From assembly GCA_029747585.1 (NCBI GenBank), contig JAPEVF010000077.1, positions 56,952 through 120,951 of the forward strand: a stretch of DNA of 64,000 nucleotides. Direction: 5' to 3'. This document shows, piece by piece, positions 11,228 through 22,900 of the stretch. A model generated the notes under the pieces. It had not been told where the DNA came from, searched no databases, and saw nothing but the letters and a program-made list of their open reading frames with translations. Source of the stretch: Pleurotus djamor (Eukaryota; Basidiomycota; Agaricomycetes; Agaricales; Pleurotaceae). Position numbers and translations under genes: made by a program. Numbering within the stretch: the first letter of the stretch is position 1; the number at the start of each line of letters is the position of its first letter.

Positions 11228-11730
11228 TAAAATGTTTAGATGAACCACCTCGGGACTGAGCAACCTCGGATTCTGTACAGAGCTCGAGGAAATCCGGCTC
11301 GCAGATCTTAGTTGTACCCATTACGGCTCGAATGACAGGGAGATATCCAGGCTTTCGCTTATTTGCTTTTGTTTCGTGCAGATGTCTCTTCACAAAAGCA
11401 AGGTGGACCTCAATTATTGAGGGTATTCCACCAAGTAGCTGGATGTTTTCCGTCGATTTGTGTTGAAAGTCGTAGGCAATACAATCCGAAACAATTAGCG
11501 CGGCGGATTGTTCAATGGCATCGTCAACTTGGCCCCTTCCATCAGCAAAGACGCCAGCGTACTTCTTCCAGATCCCAAAGATAGTGGAAATGATGCAGGG
11601 AGATCGGAAGATATTACGAGGCCGAAACGGAGTGTAGGCTCGTTCTTATCATCTACCGTCCCCCGCAGGAAATGCTTCGGTGCCTTGAGCTTGATCAGCG
11701 CCTTCTTCATCAGACTTCTTTTCCGCATTC
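11228..11730 (-). pseudogene. Decayed paralogue of the MYND-gene N-terminal region
   Basis: On the minus strand an open stretch from about 11600 down to 11230 reads IFGIWKKYAGVFADGRGQ, then FVKRHLHETKANKRKPG. The intact neighbour has VYDLWKKLVFIDIDED and AVEKHLHKMRASKRKPE in the same order and spacing, so the two are paralogous. There is no start codon, no MYND finger and no continuation of the C-terminal part. A further related piece (LIKLKAPKHFLRGTVDDK) lies upstream in a different frame. I read it as a broken duplicate that shares ancestry with the gene at 8561-10806. A divergent but spliced gene cannot be fully excluded. Confidence 0.6.
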
Positions 11731-11985
11731 TTTCCGCTTTTTCTGCTTCTTTTCTCCCTTATTCGGTAAGTCATGGTCCTTTTCGGGACTATTTCGCCTT
11801 CTTGATCAGTTTCTGATCAGCCACTCTGCTTCTTTTTCAAGCGAGCGAGCATTTTGGCCAAAGTGCTTCTGTGCCTTGAGCAGGATCTGCGCTCTCCTCT
11901 CCTCTCTCCCTCACCCCCAGATCTATTACCCATCGTGTTTCTGTGCCCACTGCCTTGAGCTCGACCTGCACTCTCCTAACATTTG
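11660..11985 (+). repeat. Three degenerate TGCCTTGAGC repeats
   Basis: The core TGCCTTGAGC, followed by a GATC- or GACC-like segment and a CTGCRCTCTCC-like tail, occurs near 11680, 11868 and 11952. Spacing is irregular (about 190 and 84 bp), and the flanks are pyrimidine-rich. This marks the left edge of the gene-free repeat region. Confidence 0.5.
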
Positions 11986-12749
11986 CCCTAATCGGAGTTC
12001 AAAATGACTTGCTCGAGTCGCTGTTTCTTGCTCCCTGTCCTCCTCCTCGTACCTACGATGGCTAGTCCTCGATTGTCACTTGGCTGTCTTTCCCGTCCAA
12101 AGTGAGTACTACTTTTGAAAATGTCTCAAGCCCGATTGACCGAGTACTTAGTTTCTTACTTCCACCCTCCGATTCTAGTCCAATGCACCCCAAAATGCGA
12201 TATCTCTGTCATTCTTCTATTGTTTGAGCTCTTCTATGCTCATATATTTCACTCACACCTGCCTCAATGCCCTCCCACACATGCTTTATGTGTTCCGTCG
12301 CTCTTCTCCCCTCACTCCCTTGTGAAGAAATGCCATACCTTTCCTGTTCAATGATGCTTTAATGATCGTGCGAACTTGATTCTGACCGTGGCTTACTCAG
12401 ATCCCTGGACACGGAACGTCAACGTTTCAACGTCGACCCTTGAGCTCTTCTTTCCTTTCTCCCTCTCCACCATCTTGCTCTTTACTTCCCTGTCGCTCTT
12501 TTGAAAATGTAACAACTCAAAAGATGGCCTCCCTCCTCTACTCTAACGGACAACTCCATTTCTCGACCCGAGATTCTGGTTCTTGCACACCAGGTCGCGT
12601 CACGGAGGGTTGGTCATCATACTCCCTTCAACTCCAGTCACAAAGCCGAACGCAAGCATCTTTGGTGGAGATCGCAGGGTTTAATGGATCAAACTCAAAA
12701 ATGACGAAAATGGCACTCGATTGATTTTAGTGAGTAATATACATGTTTC

Positions 12750-12860
12750 GGTGTCAAACCATAGCTTACCCTACCTACAGCTATACTACTGGATCGTCTC
12801 CGGTCGCTCCCCCTCCCTCCTCCCTCCTCCCGAAGCCCACAAACTCGAGCAAATTCAAAC
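12750..12860 (+). repeat. Dispersed repeat A, copy 1 (diverged)
   Basis: This contains CTTACCCTACCTACAGCTA followed by a CT-rich tract, a diverged form of the 20-bp core shared by the copies at 16.2 and 49.8 kb. Confidence 0.45.
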
Positions 12861-15339
12861 TCTCCCCACGACCCCCTACATGCAAGCCCCTTCTACAACC
12901 TCACTTAGCATGATTATACCCACCTAGAAACAAGCGAAACGAACTCACCAAATGCTCGAAAGAACGTTGAACGCTCCCCATGATCGAGAAAATCAGAAAA
13001 ATGAAAATTTCGGGGTTTTACCCTTTGCGCGCGAATCAGCGACGACTCGGCCATTACTCACCCAACCCTCTCGCAAACTTGGCCTGAGATACCTTGGACG
13101 TGTAGTTCCAAGGCTGTGTGGTTGCTGGACGTGGGCATTTTGAGGGGAAGGAGATATGCTGGAAGCGAGGTCAGCAGAAATTGGGTCATACAAAGGTAGG
13201 CCCGTCCATCATCGATAAGTACTCACACATGTTTTCTATACCATCAATACACCTTTTCCCTTTGACATTTTGTATCCCCGAATGATTTTTGAGGTGCCCA
13301 GCTCCGAGGGGGATGGTCATGGAGGTCTCACCAACGACCTCGAGTACACCTACTCATCCCCATCTGCCTACACTGCAGATCAGGGGGTGAGTGCTACAAG
13401 GGGAAAGTGCCGGGAGGTACGCAAATCCAGCCAAACTCACACAAAGAATACTCACCCAACCCCGCATTCTCACTCACCTCGCTTGCAGGGTTATACAAAT
13501 CGTGATAGATCCTGGAATTCTGGGTCCCCCAACAAGGAGTATGATCTACGCCATCCATATCTCCATCACCAAACATCGTTCGGCCAGTCATGGACGCGCA
13601 GGCGGTGCCGTATTTCGACCTTTCGGTCATTTTCGTCCATCGCACTGTTTCTTTTGTTCCTCCATGGAAACTCAACCAAACCACACGGAATCGAGTGTCC
13701 CTGAGAGGTATGTCGTACATATATCTGCTTCCTTGATGAAAAAGGACTGACAGCATTATTCGAGCTGCTAGGAAGGATCTTTGCGGATTCAACTCTCCAA
13801 AATGTGAATACACGATGAACACAAAAACGCACCGCGAATGTGAGTACATTACCAAGTTCCTATGTCATCCACGAGCCCTTGACCACGTTTGCGAAAGGCT
13901 GGGTCGTACTTTCATGATTCTGGACATGGCCTTATTCCTGGGGCTCACTGGGGCTCGAACGACTGAATGGGCTTATATGACGTACTGAGTGCGGGGAAAC
14001 TGATCTAATGTGAAAGGGTAAACATTTGGTGAGTCGTTTCTATGGATATTCCAGCCGTGTTCCTTGTAACTGACCACATCTTCATTTTGCACAGATTCCT
14101 TGTTTCCTCGGTAAATTCTCTTGATATCGCGTAGGCGTAAGCTGAATATCGTCTGTAAGTCGTCCATAAAGGGCGTAATAACCAGACTTACCTCCTCCCT
14201 TCCCGAAAAACTCGAATTCCCATACAAGCACGAAACTCTGCCCTACGATCGTCATATCCCTGACTTCCCAACCTACACGCCCCTCTCTGATCGAGTTTAC
14301 GAAGGGCTGCTGTCAGTATTCAATATTTCGACCATCAGCCGCGTCTTCGCATCGAATTCTTGAAATTGCCGAAAATGGTATATCTGGCGCCAGGGGAGGG
14401 ATCTACGGTGTACCTGGACGATATAGTGAGCGATTAATATTTAATGCTCTCTTAGATGATAGTTTCACTCTCTAGCTTGATTTCCAGCCAGATAAGGGTG
14501 GCGGTCGCCCCAAAACATGAATTCCAAAAGAAGAACAATACGGCGGGCCACGAAAGCTATAGTCTCAAGCTCTGACATGGTTGGGTCATCTTTGACCGAG
14601 TTTGCAAGAGGGCGCACGAAGGTTTGGCTATTCGAGCCGGGGTGCGTTTCCTCGCAACTTTAGTCAAAATGGCCGAAAAGGGCCTGTGTACTGCTGTCCG
14701 CGGGGCTGTAGAAACGATCTAGAGTTCAGGTAAGCTGATTCAAGGTACCTGTATGATAATCTACTCACTAATTATCGTGTTTTTCACTTTTCCATATCCC
14801 CATAGAAAATCTTGTTTCCTCCCCGAAATCTTGATGGAGCGATGTTCTTATGCTTAGACATCAAAGGCAAGCTATCTATTCATCATCTCACATTATTGAC
14901 AAAGCTCTGACATACCTAATTTAGAAGTTATCCTTGATTCTTCGCCCGACCTGCCACAAATTCGCGAATAACCAACCAAGGCCGAAACGCTGGCCGTATC
15001 CAACCACACCCCCGAGTTCCTGCATCATGTCGTCACCTAGCCCCGAGTTTACAAAAGGATAGACGGCGTCCTTGATAATCCCTCCCGCACCCACCACCCG
15101 CCCACAATCTCGATTTATGCAACCAAAACTCGATTCGCCGGTCCGATTCTTACTGTTCCTTGAAGGTACGTCATCCATACATGTGCTTATGACGTTGAAT
15201 AAGCCCTGACATGATGATTTCAGCCGTGACGAATCCATCTCCCCCCGACCGACCACGAAATCTTGAATAACTCACCAATGCCGAAACGCTGGACGAATCC
15301 AGGTATACCACCGAAGTTTTACGTCATCAGCGCACATCG

Positions 15340-15540
15340 TCCCTGGCTTGCGACGGGCTAGGATGTGTTTTCGGAATTTCGACGTCCATGGATGAATTTT
15401 TGAAAATCGTCGGAAGCGCTGGGGGAGCACTGGGGGACCGATGCTAGGACCTATGCAAAGGCTATGTGAGTGGTTTTATAGGTGTTACTCAATGTGGAAC
15501 TTACTAATTGTTGGTTTCTTGTTTTTCCCTCTTCCGCGTA
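15340..15540 (+). repeat. Dispersed repeat B, copy 1
   Basis: About 200 bp align colinearly with the reverse complement of 50045-50285. Shared blocks, in order, are ACGTCA, TCCCTGG, GGCTAGGATGTG, TGGATGAATTTTTGAAA, CCTATGCAAA, GTGAGTGGTTTTATAG and TTGTTG-TTTCTT. I estimate 70-80 per cent identity by eye. Confidence 0.65.
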
Positions 15541-16184
15541 GACCACCTACTTGCTCGCTTGAACCCTGACCGTTCGTCCGAAACGTTACCCGCTCACGAA
15601 GGTATGTTGTATGTTCATCTACTTATGTGTTAACGAAAGGCTGAATTGAATGGGTTAGTACTTTTGCTGGACACCCAACTTCGGAGCCGACCCCTCAAAA
15701 AATCACTCAAGCACACGAAGGTATGAAGGAAACATGTTTATTAAGTGTATATAATACATTGGTGAGTACTTATCATCGATTTATTGACTGCTTCTTGTCC
15801 ACCGGCACTGACTATGACACTCTCCCAGCCCTCCCTTCCCCTCGACCGTAATCCAACCATACCTCCTCCGCAGCAAAACGCCGCCGCCCATGAACAATAC
15901 ACCCATGGTCCTACGGGTATGGGGTATCCCTGAACGAGTGTACGAAAGCCTTGATGAAGAATTGCCGCAATCGTTCAAGAAATCGCCTTCGGGAGGATTT
16001 CAAATTTTTTCATTTTATTTATTCGGAATTTCGCTTTTCTTGGTCAAGGATGGTGATGGAAGCGAAGCTTGAAGTTCGAAAATGCTTGGTGAGTCGTCGA
16101 TATTTGTGCGCGGGGGCATAGATTAACTGGAAATGGATCTTAGGTTGTGAGGGAGGAGGAGGAGAGGAAGAGAGAGGGAGGGGC

Positions 16185-16260
16185 AGGCAGCTAGGGTTCG
16201 TGGAAGGCAAGGGAGTGTGCGAGAGGGATGGGTAGTGTAGCTGTACGTAGGGTGAGTGAT
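16185..16260 (-). repeat. Dispersed repeat A, copy 2
   Basis: The 20-mer ACTCACCCTACGTACAGCTA, read on the minus strand at 16239-16258, is identical to 49796-49815 on the plus strand. The CT-rich sequence that follows is also similar. Confidence 0.65.
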
Positions 16261-16990
16261 GTCGAATTGTCCGAAGGATGTAGAATACTCACCAAGATGA
16301 ATATAGCGCCTGCCTTCCCCCTCGACGCAATTTGATTATACCGCCTCCGCATCGAAACGCCCCGGTCCCGCGACAATACCACCATGGTCCCATAGGTCTG
16401 AGGTATCCTTGGTCAAGTTTGCGAAGGGTTTCATCAAACTTTGTCGCCGTCGTCACAAAAACCACTTTGGCAAGATTTCGAAGNTTTTTTAAATTTTATT
16501 TCTTTGAAATTTCGAAATTTTCGGTTGAGGATGGCGATGGAATGGATGATTGAGGTTCGCATATGGTCGGTAAGTCGTTTGTATTCGTGCAAGAGGGCAT
16601 ATGCCAACTGGAGGATGTGGTGCAGGGATGGTTGAGCGAGGGGAGGGGAAGGTTGAGGCAGTTCGGACGCATGGGAGGCGAGGAAAAGCTGTGAGAAGGT
16701 GAGTTGTGTTGCAGTGACTGGAGGGCGCGGATGGCTGACGAAGATGAATAGAGTGCCGTGTTATAGCGGGGTCTATGCGTGTCGAAGCACGCGAATGATG
16801 TCTTGTTGCTTGACGAAAGGGAGGCAAAGGGAGGAGAGAAGTTTGGTGGCTGTGAGGGGGAGATGGATTCGAGAATTTCGGTGAGTCTTTCATGGGTTAG
16901 GTACCTACCTACCAACTGGCGTGACGGCGTCGCGTATGTAGGCTAACATGCCTTCTCTGAAAATACCTTCGGCCTCGTAAGCGTGGCGTG

Positions 16991-19900
16991 CATTGCACGC
17001 CCACAGGGCAAGTATGGTCGCAAACCGCGTTTCGTACCACCTTGACATTACAGGACCCTCTGTACCAACTGACACGGCCTGCAGCTCGACATCTGCTGCT
17101 TTCCACCTTGCATGTAACTCCCTTCGAGCTGGCGACTGTGAAGCTGCCATTGTCGGAGGCTGCCAACTCAATCTAGGGTGAGTAGTTATCGGAATTGATA
17201 TCTCCTTTAATTATTGTTACTGATATCCCACTTCCCAGATTTGTCGATTGGTTTCATTACTCAGAGGGTGGGTTGCTTGCAAATGATGGCAAATGCAAAC
17301 CATTCGACGCCTCAGCCAACGGGTAAGCTTGTGATAAGATCATTACCAAACTCCAACTGAACATGATCATCATCTAGGTTTTCAAGAGGCGAAGCTGTTG
17401 TTGCCATCGTGCTAAAACCCCTTGACGCTGCCATCAAGGACAACGATCACATCTATGCAACTGTAAGTCAATCAAACACCGCTCCGCGTTTGTTGTCATC
17501 TCTCTTCAAGGTCATTGGTACCGGTCTCACGGCTACGGGCTCCGCGTCACCTTTACGCGCCCCAGTGGCTGAATCCCAGTCGGCTGCTATGCGCCGTGCT
17601 TTCCAGCAAGCCGAAGTCCGTCCTCAAGATGTTGACTTTGTGGAATGTCACGGAACCGGTTTGTAACGTTCCTAAACTTCCAACCCTGACTCACTCCTTG
17701 TCAAGGCACAGCAAAAGGCGACCCTGAAGAAGCAAATTGGGTTATTGATAACTTCAAACGAACCTCAAAGTGGTGGTTTGGAAGCGTCAAAGGCAATGTT
17801 GGGTATGTTCTCGCTGCCTCTTCTAGGCTGTACGGGTTTTTGACATATTCTGTCAGCCACACTGAGATCACGGCATTTTTAGCATCACTTTCAAAGGTCA
17901 TATCAATCCTTGAGCATGGCGTCATCCCACCGAATGTCAACTTAAGGATTAAGAACCCAGCAATTAAATGGGACGGACTAGCCGATGTCCCTGTCATTCC
18001 GACTCGACTTGTCTGTCCCCCTGGACGTAATCCATTGATCGCGTTAGCTTCTACCGGCCTCGGTGGAGTAAACGGACATGCTATCCTTGAAGGCTTCCCT
18101 CAACCGCACCCTTCTCCAAGTTACGGGCCCCCACCGTCGTCAAACATCATTCTCCTTACTGTTGGTGGTCTATCGCCTCGCTCCGCTGGCGTAGTCGCGG
18201 AATCTGTGTCTAGTGCTTTTCGTACCGGGACCGAAGATCAGCGGGCGTTGGCGTATAAGTGTGGAAGAAGAACGCGCCAGATGACTTGGAGGTCGTTTGT
18301 TGTGGCAGACCCAGTGGTTGATGAGGAAATTCGGTTCCCTCCCGCCGTTTTATCACCAAGGACCAGACCGCCCCTTGTATTCATCTTCTCCGGGCAAGGG
18401 CCGCAACATCCGCAGAGTGAGTATTCACATGTCATTGGTTTTGGGTATGACTGATCGCGTCTATCCAAAGTGGGTTGTGAACTCTTCGATACTTTCCCTG
18501 CGTTCAGAGAAAGTATTTTAGAGTCTGACCGCGCCCACAAATCAGTAACGGGGAAGTCACTGATCGATGATTATGGGTTGTTCCGTCCGTCGTCGCCATG
18601 TTCTCTGAGTGGAACTTGGCCAGTTCAAGTTACCTTACCTGCCCTCGCTGCCTTCCAAATGGCGCTCCACGATCTCCTCCTCGATGTCGGGATCAAACCA
18701 AATGTTGTTCTTGGTCACTCTGCCGGCGAAACTGCAGTTCTTTACGCCAGTGGAGCCGGTTCCAAGGCGATGGCGATGGACATTGCTATAGCCAGAGGTC
18801 AAGCGTTTTCTTGCATCGAACATCAAGGGGGAACGATGGCCGCTTTGTCATGTAACGTCCAACGAGCCGAAGCCTTGCTGGCAGCGTGCGCTCAGGAGGG
18901 TGGACATCATGCCGAGATTGCTTGTTACAACGCACCTGATGCAGTCGCCATCTCCGGAGATACAATCGACATAAATTCTGTCCTTCAACTAGCAGCATCT
19001 TATGGGATCGCGGGCAGAAGGTTGAAGACAGACGTTCCAATCCATAGTTCCATGATGGAACTGTGCTCAGCCACATACCAATCCCTGATGAATCAAGTCT
19101 TCGCCCGTTATCCTGGGACACATCGGCCGACCATCACGACCTATTCTCCAACCACTGGATCGAAAATTGAAGCTTTTGATGCCCAAAGTTTCTGGCAGAA
19201 CGCTCGCCTACCGGTCCAGTTTACTGCCTCGCTAGCAAACTTGAGACAAGCATGTGGCGGTTCAGCAATCCAGTTCGTTGAGGCTTCCCCACACCCGGTG
19301 CTTTCTTCGTATGTATCTACAATATTCCAAGATGCTAAATGTATCTTCCCCGGCGCACGGAGACCACGACCCGGTGTTGAACCGAAGCCACTCGAGCAAC
19401 GCACATTTTTGGAACTTGTCGGGGGTCTGTTCCTCAGAGGGTGGAATGACATCAACCTCTCCAATCTCTATGGCATCACATATGACGTTCACCATATACA
19501 TATGGACCCTTACCCTTTTCAACCCAAATCGTTCCCTATCTATGCGGTCGGTCCGGCGTATCATAAACAGATCGCATCGCATCGAGGTCCTTTGAACCAT
19601 CCCTACCTTTGTGTCAACCATCTCACTCACCCGAGTTTGGCCGAGCATGGTATCCGTCAACAACCGGCCATGCCTGCGTCAGGATTCCTCGAGATGGTTG
19701 GAGTCTCGTTTGTCTGATTACCATTGGAATATACTCACAGCGTTTTCATAGGGTTTCGAATTTGGCGCGAGCGTTTTGATGGAGGTCAAGTTCCATCGTC
19801 TTCTCTCGCTATCTTCCGTGCCCCCTGTTCCAATATCTGTGCGATTGGATGGTTTGCATTGGTCCGTCAGCTCGAAGAGTGGAAGGCCATTACATCACAG

Positions 19901-22900
19901 CTCGCCCCAACCTGATGTGGGTAACATCTACATCAGTGCATTTTCAACCCCTTGATCACAACTCCTTTTTCAGGACGTTCTTCATGCGGACGGGTTTATT
20001 TCCTTCGACAAGCCTTGTAAACCTCCGTGTGTAGATCTCAACAGCATCTGGTCGCGCCTGCAAACTCATATCACGGGAGGTCTGTGTTATTTCCCCCCCA
20101 ACGCAATCATCATTTGATGAATAACTAGACGAACTATACTCATCGTTGAAGCATCTTAACTATGGGCCCTCGTTTCAACGTGTCATCAAGGCACAATACA
20201 GCGAGGATGAAGCTCTCGTCATGGTTCGAGGTCGCGCCAAGGACTTACTTGAGTATGTAGCTTTTCAGACATCTCCAGTGCTGCCCCTATTCATCCTTAG
20301 TACAGACATAACTATGTGCTCCATCCAGCGATCATCGATGCATGCATCCATATGTGTTGCTTCGTCCCTTTCCATGGAAATGACGATCCCAATGTCTACT
20401 ATCTTCCGGATGCAGTCGGCGTCGCGATTGTATACGATACCTCGAAATTGAGCAGTCTCCCTGAGCAGCTTTACTCGCATTGTATCCTTCGCAGCTGGAC
20501 ACCAAGTGAGTCGACCCGGCGATTAGATCTCCCCTCATTGATAAAGTCTACAGACGAAATAAGCTACAATGTTGTAGGATATGATGAACTTGGAGAACCC
20601 CTGTTTTCGCTGAGCGACCTCAAACTCCGACTCCATCTAGTAGAACCTACGCGGCCAATATCTGCGCGTTACGAGCTATCCGAAGAACTGGTCCTTGACG
20701 GTGCCGGTGTTCTCTGTACGCCGAATTTGGTACGTTCCAACTAATGCCATCCACTTAGGATCTCCCTTGCTCATGAGAGTATGTCAGAATTTCGAACCCC
20801 TATGGAATCCGGCCTCCGACATCTCCATCCACTTTATCGAAGGGGTTGAGGCTGACTTACGTTGGCGTTTGAGTGGGCTGGAAAGCACCCAGATGCTCAG
20901 TGTCTGGGTTACCGCTATCTCTGGCAGCTCAGGCGATAAAGCGACAGGAATTGTCCGAGCACTGGTGAAAGAGTATCCGACTTGGAAAATACGTTTGGCC
21001 CTCTTTGACCCAGTGTTCGACGATGATGACAAACGTGCCCTCGCTTTGTGTCACCTTCCGGTTCACCTCGGCACCGAAGGTGAATTCACATTTGCCAAAC
21101 ATGGTAACGTCACCACCCCGAGATTGCGGGCATACAACGCGTTCCTCCCTACTGAACCTCCAAAGGATGTAACTTCGCTTTGGAATATATTGTCCCACCG
21201 TACTGAAACGAGCGACCACACCAAGGGGCTTCTGGTAGCTGCGTTGGCCCCATCTCTGAGCGTATTTCGCGCTGGACAACACTTGTCCCGCCTCCGAATC
21301 CTTTTGACTCATTCGGAGAGTGGGATTGGCCGGGTCGTTTCCAAAATCTACCGTGCCCTCGATGTTGACCTGACGGAAGTACCTGATGATGTGACCGTTT
21401 TTGGCCTTTATCAGCATGGCCCGCACTCCTTTGACGTGGTGGTGTCTGGCCATACAGATCCACATATCTATCAAATTTCCTCGCTCCTTCTTCGCACCCC
21501 CCATAGTCGAATATTTTTCTGGAATTACGGCCCAACCTCCTTAGAACTGATTGCATCCGCACAACCTTATCTCGTGGACGAAGCTCTGGAATGTGGTAGA
21601 GAAACGGCCAAGAAATATCTCATCGAGTTTGGCTCCCCAACGGTCCGTTTTTTAAGCACCCCATCCAATCCAGCACGCCTATTTTCAAGTGATAAATCAT
21701 ATGTCCTCATTGGAGGCCTCAGTGTTCTCGGGCTTCATATGGCTTTGTGGATGTACACCGTAGGCCGTCTCCTAATTTGTACTACCTTTCCCCGATTCCT
21801 GACGCCNTTTTTAGACAGGAGCCAAGCACATAGTCGTCACATCCCGCTCGGGCATTTCGAGCCTTGATAAACCCGGCCACGGAGGGCTGCGACGCCTTGC
21901 CCATTATCTCTATGGCAGAGCAGACCTCCATTTTAGTGTTGCGCAGTTTGATGCCTCTGACCAAAGTGAAACGCGCAAGTTTATGGCATCGCTCACTTTT
22001 CCCCTGGGGGGCTGTTTCCTAATGTCGAACAACGCCGTGGATGTAGTATTTTCGAAAACTGATGCTGATAGCTTCCTTCGTGCTTACGGTAGTACAGAAG
22101 GCGTCGTCAGGTCACTCATGGCGGCAGTCGACGTTTCCACACTGGAGTTCTTGGTCGCCATTTCATCCATCTCTGCGCTGTTCGGGATCCCTGGGCAGAG
22201 TGCGTATGCTGCGTACGTATGCCCATCTTTGCCACACATCCAGCAGTAACTGATATAAAATAGATCAAAGCTTGTACTTGACGGACTGCTAAAACCACTT
22301 GCCAATGCCTCGTCTTTTGTGTGTCCACCAGTTGCCGGTACCGCTCTCGTGAATAAGGTTCAAACGCGAGGCTACATGTCAAAGTGGTCCATAACCATTC
22401 AAGGTATGTTGGTGCCGCTTCAAGTTGTCTCTGCCTCCCCACCATTACTAACCAATCTTTAACCGTCCTTGTTAGATTATCTTGTATGCCTCGAGGACAT
22501 AATCACACTTATCCATTCTGGTCAACGCAAAAGCTCTTATATTCCAGAAATGGCGTGGAACGATATTGATAAAGACATCGGGGTACCTCGCATTGCTACT
22601 CACTTGCTATACGCTCAAGTCGATGAGGATGTGGACCCATCCGAATCCAACCAGTCTCCCAACGAGCGCCTAAGTCTGATCATCCGCCAACTGCTCGATG
22701 TACCCCAGGAGGATCTCTCCCCAGAAGTACCGTTAACCTCGTTCGGCCTCGATTCTATCTCCGCTTCAAGGCTTTCTCTACTACTGCGAACAGAGTTTTC
22801 TGTACAATTCGATCAGATCCGCCTCCTTGCCAATGCAACTCTCAGCGATATCAAACGCGCAATCAATGCAAAGCATGCCTCTATCCACTCAGCTACCTCT

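Larger units (their letters stand above)
12720..16900 (+). repeat. Array of diverged intron-bearing repeat units
   Basis: About 4 kb without an intact gene is made of related but strongly diverged units. A recurring core resembles TGACCGAGTTTGCGAARGG. It is seen near 13890, 14290, 14605, 15045, 15930 and 16410, and is often followed 30-100 bp later by ATTTCG and TTGAAA runs. Several units then carry an intron-like GTGAGTNG donor with a downstream CTNAC and pyrimidine tract. The clearest neighbouring pair is 15820-16110 against 16300-16610: both share CCCCTCGAC..., a CCATGGTCC core, a GATGG(T/C)GATGGAA core and GTGAGTCG/GTAAGTCG. The array could be a decayed tandem gene family or a non-autonomous element. 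No protein family is recognisable. Confidence 0.55.

Noticed and set aside
16489..16915. Two overlapping 134-139-codon minus-strand frames rich in Ser/Pro/Arg
   Set aside because: They are antisense readings of the degenerate repeat units; low complexity and no homology.
16905..17171. Minus-strand frame ending in EGIFREGMLAYIRDAVTP
   Set aside because: It runs antisense to the ketosynthase active-site exon, whose plus-strand reading is unambiguous.
20929..21504. 191-codon frame opposite the PKS
   Set aside because: It lies antisense to continuous PKS coding sequence and has no motif.
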